NCBI GenBank assembly: GCA_023212695.1
Contig: JALCCG010000195.1
Coordinates: 1-40,568, forward strand
From: Sporisorium sorghi
Taxonomy: Eukaryota > Basidiomycota > Ustilaginomycetes > Ustilaginales > Ustilaginaceae
Length of the DNA stretch: 40,568 nucleotides
Direction of reading: 5' to 3'
The position numbers and the translations under genes were made by a program. Of the stretch, positions 1-8,916 are shown one piece after another. The notes below the pieces were generated by a model. It ran no database searches, had not been told where the DNA came from, and saw only the letters and a program-made list of their open reading frames with translations. How positions within the stretch are numbered: the stretch's first letter is position 1; the number at the start of each line of letters is the position of its first letter.

Positions 1-42
1 CTAAGTTGACAGAGGTCCCCGGTTCGATTCCGGGTTGGCCCC
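1..42 (+). tRNA. tRNA gene, 3' part only (cut by window edge)
   Basis: The T arm is canonical: a 5-bp stem CCCGG/CCGGG around the loop TTCGATT at 18-34, followed by acceptor strand TTGGCCC (35-41) and an unpaired C at 42. The bases before it fit a variable loop AGGTC (13-17) and the 3' half of an anticodon stem GACAG (8-12). The 5' half, D arm and anticodon lie outside the window. A C discriminator is typical of eukaryotic tRNA-Pro, so Pro is a candidate, but this is inference. An identical 3' part occurs in inverse orientation at the right edge. Confidence 0.85.
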
Positions 43-43
43 C

Positions 44-51
44 TCTTTTTG

Positions 52-83
<32 letters not shown>
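44..83 (+). terminator. RNA polymerase III terminator and long T tract
   Basis: A T5 run at 46-50 lies directly after the tRNA 3' end, as expected for Pol III termination. A 30-base T homopolymer follows at 54-83. The same arrangement, with a 29-base run, follows the inverted tRNA copy at the right edge. Confidence 0.75.
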
Positions 84-110
84 CGCATCCCTTTTTATCA
101 TTTTTTTCTA

Positions 111-328
111 ACTTCGATGGACATTTGCTTTTCTTCTCCTTAGTACTTCTAACACTCACAAGTGTGATCGTCGCTCGCCTGCTGACCGTTTGTAGACCTT
201 CAGTGCGGATACAAAGCCGCCTCTCATGGAGGATGGACTGATGAGGAAGCGAGCCATATCTCAAGCCAAATGCGACTGCTCTCGATCGACTTCGACAGTT
301 CCCGATCGAATAGAAACGCGAGCGCGCT
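111..328. other. Spacer between tRNA copy and coding fragment
   Basis: No supported gene. Short open frames here lack coding character and are dominated by the translated T tract or by mixed composition. It may hold an intron or promoter of the fragment that follows, but no convincing splice sites or start were found. Confidence 0.4.
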
Positions 329-715
329 TTGCTGAGAAAAACCAGAAAAAAAGAGGCGGAAACTTCGAGGAATGTCAACTTGTGCGCCTGGAAAGTGACC
401 AAGACGTACACGCCGACAGTGCCGACGTTGGCGACGACGGGCGTGATCAACCCGCTCTCGATCCTCGCGAGTGCGCTGCCGCAGCCGTCGGACGTGGTGC
501 AGGACGTGACGTCGGTGATTGGCGGGGTGACGTCGGTAATCAAGGTTCCTGCGTTGGCACTGCCGACGAACTTGGTGCCCCTGCTGAACTCGGCACAGCT
601 GCCTGGGCTGTTGGGCGACAAGGAGCACCTGTGTATCAAGGATGGGAGTGGGAACCAGATCGGGCTGTGTGCGGATGGTCCGTTGGTCAGCGATAGCGAG
701 GTGATTGCTGTGTGA
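329..715 (+). CDS. C-terminal coding fragment, unknown protein
   Basis: The frame is open for 128 codons and ends in TGA at 713-715. From about 385 onward, third positions are strongly G/C, as in the other genes here, and the peptide has runs such as PTVPTLATTGVINPLSIL and a Cys pair near the end (LCIKDGSGNQIGLCADGP). The first 20 or so residues (Lys/Arg-rich) do not look coding. The ATG at 329 is therefore doubtful: the real 5' part is probably missing, or lies beyond an intron I cannot place. I do not recognise the family. It could be the 3' exon of a gene truncated by the tRNA-bearing segment, or a relic. Confidence 0.45.
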   Translation: MLRKTRKKEAETSRNVNLCAWKVTKTYTPTVPTLATTGVINPLSILASALPQPSDVVQDVTSVIGGVTSVIKVPALALPTNLVPLLNSAQLPGLLGDKEHLCIKDGSGNQIGLCADGPLVSDSEVIAV

Positions 716-1773
716 GGGATTGTTCACAATCTTTTTTCAGCTTGCAGAGGCTTTTGGTACACTACGCTCTCATCATGAGCAGCAGACGAAGCTCGACTTT
801 TTCGCATCGTACGCTCCTGCGCACCACCCACACTCCTTTTCACTCTCTTTCTTTCTTTCTTTCTTTCTTTCTTTCGCTATGGGTTTCCATTTTCGATCTT
901 CGTTTATTATTTAATGCTCAAGCCTTGCTGTCCTCATGCGTGTAGTCACGACTGCCTTGTGTGTGCAACAAACAAAAGCGGCTCGACCTCGATCAAGATT
1001 CCATGATATTGTGCTCGGCTTCTCTTGCTGACACAGACAACCTCGTGGGCTGACCGACTCCGACGATCAAGACGTAAATTTACAGTAACAGGAGTGGGTT
1101 GCGCTTGCCTTCGGTCACTTGTATTTGCCGGACACCGGTCAACAAGGTTTGCGGTTTTGCTTGACCATCATCCCCCGCAATTTGCGTCTCTCTCTGCCGC
1201 TGCCGGGCTTTGTTGCTCGGTTTGCTCTGTGCATGCGACTTTGCTTTTCCCCGCAATTTCCGAGTTGTTGGATTTGCGCTTTGCTTTGCTCGCTCGGCTG
1301 TACCTGAGCAGCATCGAAGGGCACTCTACGCTCCTCCAACGGAACCCTACAGCACAGCGCAACAAAAACGCACCGCACCTCCTGTCCCACGGCATTGAGC
1401 ATCCGCAGTGTACGCTCCTGCTCCGCTCGGAGCTCTCTTGCCGCCTGCTTGCTTCACTAGCGTTCTCTAAAGGTCACCTGAACCCGCTTGCTCGTCCGGT
1501 ATGCCGGCAACATGGCCTCCGTGTGCGCTGCGGTGTGAGCCTCCCCGTGCTGTCCTCTGGCTCCTTTGTGCGCGCGCTCGCTGTACAAAAGGAGCTCTAG
1601 CCTGCTTCGCTTTTTGCCTTCCAACATCCGTCCTCCATTTCCAGTCCTCTCAGCCTCATCGCAGCCGCATCTCTGACCGGCTGTCACAAAGCCCCGACGA
1701 ATCAGAGCTCGACACATTGGTTGCTCTAAACACACCCCAACAACAACACCACCGAGCCTAACTCTACTTCAAA
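716..1773. other. Intergenic region, leader of the acyl-CoA ligase gene
   Basis: No supported gene. It contains a CTTT microsatellite of seven units at 847-874 and long pyrimidine-rich stretches, as often seen upstream of fungal genes. A 191-codon open frame at 1025-1600 looks like translated promoter sequence (Cys/Leu/Arg-rich, no domain). Confidence 0.6.
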
Positions 1774-3744
1774 ATGAGCGCCAACACGGGCGAGTCTGGT
1801 TCCCCACCCGCTGCTGCGGCCGCCACAGCCAAGCGGTCGCTGGTGGAAGACTTCAAAGGCGACATTGATCAATCGCGCCTGCTGCCGTTTGAAAAAGTGG
1901 ACGCGCTGCTCACTGCCAAAGGCACGCTGCTCGAGACGGAAGTGCGCTTCATCCACGGCCGCCTTACGACTGTCTGGAAGCACCTTCCCAAATCCGTGCG
2001 CGACGTGTGGCTCTTCGCAGCCACGACGTACGCCTCGAACACGTTCGTCGTCGCCGAGGGCGAGTCGTATACTTACGCCGACGTCCACAAGCGCGTTCAG
2101 CTCGCCGCGACCTGGCTGCACCGCCAGTTCGGCATTAACAAAGGAGATAGAGTCGCGCTCGTCGCGCGCAACCACGTCGAGTTCGTCATCGCCTTTTTCG
2201 CCGTGCACCTGCTCGGGGGTGTGCCGGCGCTGGTGAACGCGTTTTTGCCCGGGAAGGGTATTTACGACTGCATCCGCGATGTCGGGTGCAAGGTGGCGCT
2301 GTTCGATGTGGAGCGGTACCGGCGGATGCGCGGTGCGGAGGAGGACTTTGTGGCGAAGCTGTTCGGTCCGGCGGGGGAAGGGTGTGTGGATGACTTTGGA
2401 TGTACGCCGGGTGCGCATGACGGGTTGAGCGGCGTCGCTGTCTTCCCGCGTGCCGCTAGCGGGATCGTGGCCGACAACGAACGCGAATGGTTGCATGCTA
2501 AAGCGGGCGACAAAGTGTTCGATGCCACCGAGCTCGATCGCAAGTACGCCTCTGCAGCGCAAGCCGCCGATGCGATCCCCAGCATCGACATCGTGCCCGA
2601 AGACATGGGCTCGGTGCTCTACACCTCGGGCACCACAGGCAACCCCAAAGGCGTTGCTGCGACGCAGCGGCAGTTCCTGTCCTCGGGACCCAATTCTGGC
2701 TTTTTCACGGTACGCGCGTACGTGCGACGCGGGCTGACGCCGCCCGTGCCGCAACCGGGCGATGAGCCCATGTCGACGCTGCTGTGTATCCCGCTGTTCC
2801 ACTCGACGGGGCTCCAGTCTGGGCTGTGCCCCTCCGTCGCGCGCGGCAGCAAGGTCGTGCTGATGCCCAAGTACTCCGTCGACGCCGCCGCCGCGCTGAT
2901 CCAGCAGCACAGCGTCCAAGTCGTAGTAGGCGTCGGGTTCATGGTGCGCGAGATCGTGCTGAGCAAGCACGAGCTCCCTTCGCTCCAGGCCGTCTCGCAC
3001 GGTGGATCGTCGAGTGCCAAGGAGCTCCCCGAAGAATCGCGCGCCAAGCTGCCCGGCATGTTCGTAGGCCAGGGCTACGGCAGCACCGAGGTCAACGGCG
3101 CCGCTTCCGGGCTGGCGAGCGACGACTACATCGCGCGCCCCACCTCCGCCGGCAGGCCCCCTCCCGCCATCGAGATGCGCATCATCGACCCCGAAACCCT
3201 CGTCCAAGTCCCCACCGGCGCCATAGGCGAGATCTGGATCCGCGGCCCCAGCGTCGCCCTCGGCTACTGGGGCAAAAAATCCGCCACCGCCGAAGCGTTC
3301 ACGCAGGACGGCTACTTCCGCACCGGCGACCTCGGCCGCATGGAACACGACGGCTTCATCTACGTCATGGACCGCAGCAAACACATCATCATCCGCGGCG
3401 GCGAGAACATCAGCGGCACCCAGGTCGAGACTGCAATTTACGCAGAGAGGCGGATTATTGATTGTGCGGCCGTGCCGGTGCCGGACGAGCGCTTTGGCGA
3501 GACGGTCGGCGTGGTGTGTGTGCCGAGGGCGGAGAATTTGCGGGAGAACAGGCCGACGGAGGAAGACGTGCTGGCGGTGGCAAGGCGGCTGCTGCCGAAG
3601 CATGAGGTGCCGGACTTTGTGTGGATTAGGGATGAGCCGTTGGAGAGGAATGCGAATGGCAAGGTGGATAAGGCGGTTGTGAAGGAGGCGGCGAGGAAGA
3701 GGTTTGCGGAGATGGAGGCGGCGAGTGGTAAGCCCAAGTTGTAG
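1774..3744 (+). CDS. AMP-binding acyl-CoA ligase (ANL superfamily)
   Basis: This 656-residue protein should activate a carboxylic acid, probably a fatty or aryl acid, to its CoA thioester through an acyl-adenylate. The core motifs of the ANL superfamily are all visible. The ATP/AMP loop YTSGTTGNPKG is at 283-293 and the adenine-binding GYGSTE at 434-439. TGDLGRMEHDGFIYVMDR lies at 517-534, with the hinge and RGGENISG after it. NANGKVDK at 626-633 holds the catalytic lysine (about K630). The N-terminus is extended by a Ser/Ala-rich stretch. The C-terminus ends PKL, a poor match to the peroxisomal SKL signal, so location is open. Substrate class (long-chain, 4-coumarate-like or other) cannot be fixed from sequence alone. 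The ATG follows a fungal-type context (tcaaaATG). It is convergent with RRP41, 217 bp away. Confidence 0.92.
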   Translation: MSANTGESGSPPAAAAATAKRSLVEDFKGDIDQSRLLPFEKVDALLTAKGTLLETEVRFIHGRLTTVWKHLPKSVRDVWLFAATTYASNTFVVAEGESYTYADVHKRVQLAATWLHRQFGINKGDRVALVARNHVEFVIAFFAVHLLGGVPALVNAFLPGKGIYDCIRDVGCKVALFDVERYRRMRGAEEDFVAKLFGPAGEGCVDDFGCTPGAHDGLSGVAVFPRAASGIVADNEREWLHAKAGDKVFDATELDRKYASAAQAADAIPSIDIVPEDMGSVLYTSGTTGNPKGVAATQRQFLSSGPNSGFFTVRAYVRRGLTPPVPQPGDEPMSTLLCIPLFHSTGLQSGLCPSVARGSKVVLMPKYSVDAAAALIQQHSVQVVVGVGFMVREIVLSKHELPSLQAVSHGGSSSAKELPEESRAKLPGMFVGQGYGSTEVNGAASGLASDDYIARPTSAGRPPPAIEMRIIDPETLVQVPTGAIGEIWIRGPSVALGYWGKKSATAEAFTQDGYFRTGDLGRMEHDGFIYVMDRSKHIIIRGGENISGTQVETAIYAERRIIDCAAVPVPDERFGETVGVVCVPRAENLRENRPTEEDVLAVARRLLPKHEVPDFVWIRDEPLERNANGKVDKAVVKEAARKRFAEMEAASGKPKL

Positions 3745-3961
3745 AGAGTCGTTTGGATGGAATAGGAAAGGAATGTAGATAGGAATACATGGAACCTACG
3801 CAGCTTAGCTCTGTCGTGCTGTTTCGTTGGACGCCGCTGTGTTGAGGTGTGAGCGAAGACCTCGGTCGAGAGCACGGCCTTGAGTGTCGGATGAACGCGA
3901 ATGAGAGTCAAGTTCGATACAAATACAAGATGCGTAAGGCGATGTCGTTGGAGTGCAACGC

Positions 3962-4864
3962 TCACGCGAGCATCATATCGTCGTGATTGCGTCCATCCTC
4001 CCCCTCTTCATCCTGATCCACCGCCGTATCCGCCTCCACCGTCTTGCCCGTCATGGCCTGGACCAACGTCTTTGTCCTATCCCTCACGGCGAGCTCCATC
4101 TCGTTGTGCAGCACCGCCGCCGCCTCGATCGCCAGCGTGAAGATCTGCTCGAAGCGCTCCACATGCAGTCTCGTCTCGAGCGAGGCGAGCGTCACCTGCT
4201 TCGTGCGCGGGAGCACGGCAACAGTAACGTGCGGAAGATCCTGCTCTTCCGTATTTGACAGATCCAACATGGCCGACGTCGAGTGGATGCCGCACGACAC
4301 TGACGCTACAAAGTCCTGCATAGCGATGCCCGCATCGAGGAGCGCTAGCGTCGCTGCATTGATGGCGGCGGGCAGCACTCCACCATCCTGCTGATGCACT
4401 TGTACGAAAATATCGATCTGCGAGCGCGGATAGAGATGGGTGTGGATCACCGGTTCGAACGTCGACTTGATCGAGCTTGCGAATTCGACCAGCCGCCTGT
4501 CTCCGCGATTGCGCCGCCTGCGCTCCATCGACCCCCACGGCGCTAATGAGACCTCGACGTTGACCGAGGCGCGGTCGTGGATGACGTTGGCGCCGGACCT
4601 GGCTTCGCGTGGACCGAACACGGTGGCGGAGACAATGGTGAGTCCTTGTGTGATTTGTGCTGAGCCGTCGGCAGCGGTGTCCTGAGAGCCGCCGAGCTGG
4701 ATGGCGATGGACCGCAGCTCGAACTGCTTGCGTCCATCGACACGGAAGCCTCCTGCATTCAAGAGTTCGACCCGCGACGACTGTGGAAGAGGTCGAAAAG
4801 AGATGTGGTCAGTTCCGATACTAGCTCTCTACAGGTTCTTCCCCTCGTTTCCTTCACTTACCAT
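3962..4864 (-). CDS. RRP41: Exosome core subunit RRP41 (SKI6/EXOSC4 type)
   Basis: RNase PH-fold subunit of the RNA exosome ring, which processes and degrades RNA in nucleus and cytoplasm; eukaryotic ring subunits are mostly catalytically inactive. The long exon (4780-3962) gives a protein with the family start GFRVDGRK and internal signatures IDIFVQVHQQDGGVLPAAINAA and DFVASVSCG. That exon has no usable ATG at its 5' end. A donor-like GTAAGT directly after an ATG at 4864-4862 and a CAG before 4780 define an 81-bp intron. Splicing gives the N-terminus MSSRVELLNAGGFRVDGR, which aligns well with yeast and human RRP41 N-termini. The spliced product is 273 residues, slightly longer than human (about 245) because of an acidic C-terminal tail. 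It is divergent from APC2. Confidence 0.93.
4781..4861 (-). other. RRP41 intron 1, directly after the start codon
   Basis: On the minus strand the intron starts GTAAGT at 4861 and ends CAG at 4781. A CTGAC branch-point-like sequence lies at 4812-4808, about 27 bases before the acceptor. The first exon contributes only the ATG codon to the coding sequence. Confidence 0.85.
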
Positions 4865-5145
4865 GCCTGCAGTGACTATATGAGGGTATAGGATGTAGTC
4901 GGTGGTTGAGAAGCTTCCAAGAAGAAAGCGCAAAACGACGTTTTCTGGACGAGGTGGAGTAAAAATCTCAAACTTTTCAATCGGGGCCCGATTCGGGCGT
5001 CAAACGCGTCGAGAGTGCCCGATCTATTGAAAGTGTTGGTCTCGATGCGAAGTCAAGATTAAGTTACACCAACACTCTCTCAACCATCAAGCTCATCCCT
5101 TCCCTTGTCGATGCTGACCATCTCGACCTGACATCGCAGAGGACC
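4865..5145. promoter_or_regulatory. Divergent promoter of RRP41 and APC2
   Basis: The 281 bp between the two start codons must hold both core promoters. It contains ACGCGT at 5004-5009, the core of the MluI cell-cycle box bound by MBF in other fungi. It also has a G/C-rich near-palindrome TCGGGGCCCGATTCGGGC at 4981-4998. No clear TATA box was seen. The cell-cycle link is inference from APC2 function plus the motif. Confidence 0.45.
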
Positions 5146-7590
5146 ATGTCGCTCGCACAGGTTTGGCAGCAAGCACTGCACAGCTTGGATGCAGCACACG
5201 GTTCGCAGTCTGCACGCACTCAGCTGCCATCATCGCGAGCATACACGACCTTGACGCAGTACCTCGAGCCGACCGCGCCATCCAAGTGCAGCTTTTACGA
5301 TGCCCATAACGACTCTTTCGTCCTCGATGCAGCTGCTAGTGATGCACTGCAAACCCTGCTCGGTAGCGATGCCGCGGTTCCGTCCAGCTCCAGGGTCGAT
5401 CTGGCATCGCCCCATTCGCTTCTGCTTACGCTGTCGAGCAATTACATCGACCGATGCCTTCGAGCGGTTGACCCCACAGCACTCGAGTGTGGTGTCGCCA
5501 CCACTGACGAGCGCGGAACATCGCACTCGATCCTGGGCGAGGACCTGCCAACGACCCTGCTCAACGTGTCACACTGGTTCCGGGTCTGGCTCTCTCCCTA
5601 CAACGACGGTTCCATCTTTGACGCCCTCCCGCAGCACCGGGATCAACTCCTTCAAGCGCTTCAAGCACACCTTCGCTCAACATACTTCGACCGTAGCGCT
5701 GCTGAAGCGCTTCGTCTGCATCTCGAACAGCTCGTCGTGGATCACAGTGACGAGGACCTGCACAACACCTTTGTGGCGCATCTCCACACGGCTGGCCTCT
5801 CTGGCCCTGCATTGATGCTGTTGACGCGCGTCATGCACGCCCAGGTCTCGCGCAAGGTCAGAGCTGTCGTCGATGCTGTCGAACTGCGACCTCAGGACTC
5901 TGTACTGCCGCTCGAGTCTGCAGCTAGACCTGTGCTGCAGCAGTGGCTCGACGACGAGGTCAAACCGCGTTTTGCTGCGATTCGCCAGCTCTGCCTGCCC
6001 CAGCCAGACGCATCACCCGCCGACGAAAGCGACGATACACACACCTGGCAGCACCGGCTCGACTATCAGCTCGACAAAGCTCTCTGCCTCACGCGCGCTG
6101 GCCAGCTGTTCGACCTGGTCGCACTGTACCCCGAATCGTCTGCGGCGCTCGAAGACCTGCGCTTGAGCCTGCAGAACGCCGACCAGAGGCTCAGCGTGGC
6201 GAAGACGCTTTCGGAATCGCTGCACATGCGGCTGCTGCATCCGGGCGCGCACACGCGCGACATTATCCAGATGTACGTCCACCTCGTGCGCTCGTTGCGC
6301 GAGATGGACCCCACCGGCGTGGTGCTCTCGCGCGTCGTGTCGCCGCTGCGCCGGTACCTGCGCGCGAGGAAGGACACCGTGCTGGTGATCGTTGCGTCGA
6401 TGCTCGGCGACGATCCGGACTTCACGCTGCTCAAGGACGAGCTTGAGCGCGCAGACCAAGAAGAGCAGGAGCAGGAAGAGCATCTCGAAAGCAAGCGCAG
6501 GCGTCGGCCGCGGCGGTCTCTCACCACTGCCCCCGCCGCCGCTGCCGCCGCCACAGGAGCCAAAGCCGGCAGAAAGCGGTCCACCAAACGGCGACGGCTT
6601 CACACGCGCCGCGGTGCATCCGCCAACGCGTCAGACAGCGAAGCGTCCTCGGACGAAGACTGGGACGACCCGCACTGGGTGCCCAAGCCCGTCGAGGCCG
6701 GCAGCGCCTACCGCATGTCCACATCAAAAGACATCATCGCCATGCTCACGAGCATCTTTGACGACCGCTCCGGCTTCATCGCTGCATTGGAAAACAGCAT
6801 GGCCGATCAGCTGGTGCAGGTGAAAGGGTACAAGGCGATGAAGGAGTACCGCAACAATATGATTTTGAAGAAGCGCTTCGGCGAGCGGAACATGGGCAAG
6901 TGCGATGTGATGCTGGGCGATGTCACCGAGTCGAGGCGGATTGACAGCGAGGTGCATCAGCAGCGGCGGGTGGGTGGGCAGTCGGCGGTGGAGGGGATGG
7001 TGTCGCGGTTGCATCCGCTGATCGTCTCGCGGCAGTTTTGGCCCGAGTCGACGATCCGGCCTGGTGCAGAGGCTGGCGGTGTGGGTGTGGCGAGCACCAC
7101 CACCGCTGCTGCTTCTACAAGTGGTAGCGTGGCAGAGTTCACCCTGCCCCCGCTCTTCCGCCACGCCCAGGAAGAGTACGCCAAGACCTACGCCCGCTCC
7201 AAGGCCATGCGCAAGCTGCACTGGCTCAACCACCTGGGCACAGTCGAGCTCGACGTCGAACTCGACTCCGGCGACACGATCGCGGTAGAGTGCACGCTGC
7301 TCCAGGCGTCGACGCTCGAGGTGGTGTCGCGCTGCAAGGGCAGCCGCTCGCCTTCGAACGCAAACGGAGCGGGCACAGCGGGTCCCGGCGTGGTCACGCT
7401 GACCGATGTCATGGAGGAGCTCAACCTACAACGCGAGAAGGACGCTCGCGATGCGCTCGAGTTCTGGGTGTCTGCGGGGCTGCTCAAGCCGGTCGAGGGG
7501 CTCGCGGATGCGTTTATCGTGCAGACTTGCTTGCCTGCTCCAGGAGGCGCGGAGGACGAAGGGGACGAGGGGCACGACGAACAACTCTGA
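5146..7590 (+). CDS. APC2: Anaphase-promoting complex subunit 2 (cullin-like)
   Basis: APC2 is the cullin-type scaffold of the APC/C ubiquitin ligase; with APC11 it forms the catalytic module that marks securin and mitotic cyclins for degradation. The 814-residue length is close to human APC2 (about 820). Recognisable parts are the cullin-repeat end RDIIQMYVHLVRSLREMDPTG near 371-391, followed by VVSPLRRYLRARKDTV. The cullin-homology C-domain begins near 525 (DIIAMLTSIFDD, LKKRFGERNMGKCDVML, HPLIVSRQFWP) and continues with RKLHWLNHLGTVELDVEL. A winged-helix-like end (about 745-805) contains ARDALEFWVSAGLLKPV. Between about 435 and 520 there is a charged, Ala/Arg/Ser-rich insert that looks disordered and carries NLS-like clusters. 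It is intronless and convergent with PRE7. Confidence 0.93.
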   Translation: MSLAQVWQQALHSLDAAHGSQSARTQLPSSRAYTTLTQYLEPTAPSKCSFYDAHNDSFVLDAAASDALQTLLGSDAAVPSSSRVDLASPHSLLLTLSSNYIDRCLRAVDPTALECGVATTDERGTSHSILGEDLPTTLLNVSHWFRVWLSPYNDGSIFDALPQHRDQLLQALQAHLRSTYFDRSAAEALRLHLEQLVVDHSDEDLHNTFVAHLHTAGLSGPALMLLTRVMHAQVSRKVRAVVDAVELRPQDSVLPLESAARPVLQQWLDDEVKPRFAAIRQLCLPQPDASPADESDDTHTWQHRLDYQLDKALCLTRAGQLFDLVALYPESSAALEDLRLSLQNADQRLSVAKTLSESLHMRLLHPGAHTRDIIQMYVHLVRSLREMDPTGVVLSRVVSPLRRYLRARKDTVLVIVASMLGDDPDFTLLKDELERADQEEQEQEEHLESKRRRRPRRSLTTAPAAAAAATGAKAGRKRSTKRRRLHTRRGASANASDSEASSDEDWDDPHWVPKPVEAGSAYRMSTSKDIIAMLTSIFDDRSGFIAALENSMADQLVQVKGYKAMKEYRNNMILKKRFGERNMGKCDVMLGDVTESRRIDSEVHQQRRVGGQSAVEGMVSRLHPLIVSRQFWPESTIRPGAEAGGVGVASTTTAAASTSGSVAEFTLPPLFRHAQEEYAKTYARSKAMRKLHWLNHLGTVELDVELDSGDTIAVECTLLQASTLEVVSRCKGSRSPSNANGAGTAGPGVVTLTDVMEELNLQREKDARDALEFWVSAGLLKPVEGLADAFIVQTCLPAPGGAEDEGDEGHDEQL

Positions 7591-7743
7591 CTCGCACCGC
7601 CCTCGTAGGCTGCTTACACTCAATTCACAACTGGCAGATGAAGCGGCACACACTGCATTCGAGAAACAGAGACATTCGCTGAGGTGTGACCTTGTGTAAG
7701 TGTGAGTTGACGAGTTGACTGAAAAACTTTGTAGGATCGCCGA

Positions 7744-8613
7744 TCAATCCTTCTTGAGCTCCCTCCTGATGACCATGACCGCGCCCTCCTTCTGCTCGTC
7801 CTCGCCGCCGACTGCCTCGGTCACGCTGAACGGCACATCGGACGGGAGCGTCGCCAGATCCACCGCCGCGGCGCCCTTCACGTCCCCACCCTCCGCGCAC
7901 GCCTGCGCAGGGGTGCGAACGACGAACACCTCGAGCCCGTCACCCACCTCAATGTGACGCTCCGTAGCCGAGGTAAACGAGTCGACCACGATCTTGAGCA
8001 CCTCCGGGAGGGTCATCTGGCCCGGGGTCGGCACCGTGCGCTCCGGCGTCGACGTCTGGTTCCTAAACATGATCTGGCTGTCGAAAAACGGCTGGATCAG
8101 CGACTGCGCCGCACCTGCCGCGCGGCAGAACTCGCGCTCGTAGCTGCCCACGGGATCGAACGAGTACACCGCCCCCTTCCCTTGCTCATCCAGCCCACCC
8201 AGAATATTGTAAACGTAGTACGGGAAGAACCGCTTGCCGTACAGGATCGTCGAGAGCATCCGCGCGATCGAGTGCAGCGGCATCGACCGTCCGTGCGCGT
8301 GCCGGTACATCTCCAGCCGCTGCTTGACGCGCGACACCAGCGCCTCGGCATCCGCCGCAAACCCGTTGGTCGCCAGCGTCGCCCGGTCGTTCAGCCGGAA
8401 CACCTTGGGCTTGTAACGCGTCTGGATGTTGTAGCCTGTGCTTTGACGAGTGTCGGACGCGATGACGCAAAAGTCGCTGCCGCAGACCGCGGCGATACTG
8501 CCGCCGTTCGAGTCGTAGGGCGAGAACTGGTGGCCTACCATGTGGTCCTTGGGTGCGGCAGCGTGGTGGGCTGGCCCGCGCGACGAGCCGGGGAACGTGC
8601 CGAAGAGCGACAT
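7744..8613 (-). CDS. PRE7: 20S proteasome subunit beta-6 (PRE7/PSMB1 type)
   Basis: A non-catalytic beta subunit of the 20S proteasome core. The 289-residue protein carries the family stretch HQFSPYDSNGGSIAAV near the N-terminus, then ASDTRQSTGYNIQTRYKPKV, ATNGFAADAEALV, LYGKRFFPYYVYNILGGLDE and GAVYSFDPVGSYERE. It continues with DSFTSATERHIEVGDGLEV. These match yeast PRE7 closely; the active beta subunits have a mature N-terminal Thr that is not expected here. It is longer than yeast PRE7 (241) because of an N-terminal Gly/His/Ala-rich leader and an insert after the DSQIMF stretch. The stop lies 153 bp from the APC2 stop. Confidence 0.95.
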   Translation of the reverse strand: MSLFGTFPGSSRGPAHHAAAPKDHMVGHQFSPYDSNGGSIAAVCGSDFCVIASDTRQSTGYNIQTRYKPKVFRLNDRATLATNGFAADAEALVSRVKQRLEMYRHAHGRSMPLHSIARMLSTILYGKRFFPYYVYNILGGLDEQGKGAVYSFDPVGSYEREFCRAAGAAQSLIQPFFDSQIMFRNQTSTPERTVPTPGQMTLPEVLKIVVDSFTSATERHIEVGDGLEVFVVRTPAQACAEGGDVKGAAAVDLATLPSDVPFSVTEAVGGEDEQKEGAVMVIRRELKKD

Positions 8614-8916
8614 GATTGGGAAGTGTCGCCGTGGATTGTGCTGTCGCCTGCCTTGAGGGTGAGGATGACGATTTGTGCAAGACCGTGAGGGATGGCGATG
8701 GTGTTCGCTGAGGAAGGATGAAGGAGGCGAGACGAAGTGTTGGAGATGGAAGTGTCGTTGGCCGCGTCAGTTGAGCGCAGCTTCGTCAGCTCCACACTTT
8801 TGCCAATTTCCTCTGCTCACGTGCCGAAGCAACGCACAGACCGATCAGCCCCTTTGAATTTTTGCGAATTGTTACACCTCCATCTAACAACAAATAGCAA
8901 TTAAAAATTAGCGACC

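Larger units (their letters stand above)
1..110 (+). repeat. Left arm of a window-spanning inverted repeat (tRNA 3' end plus flank)
   Basis: Positions 1 to about 110 match the reverse complement of about 40433-40541 almost base for base. The match covers the tRNA 3' part, the T5 terminator, the long T tract and the sequence to about 109. I see only a one-base change near 91 and small differences around the T tract. Beyond 110 the two copies diverge abruptly. Confidence 0.85.

Noticed and set aside
1025..1600. 191-codon plus-strand frame
   Set aside because: Lies in the upstream region of the ligase; composition is Cys/Leu/Arg-rich without domain or codon bias.
1726..3603. 625-codon antisense frame over the acyl-CoA ligase
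   Set aside because: Same codon register as the sense gene; explained by avoidance of TTA, CTA and TCA. The sense strand has clear catalytic motifs.
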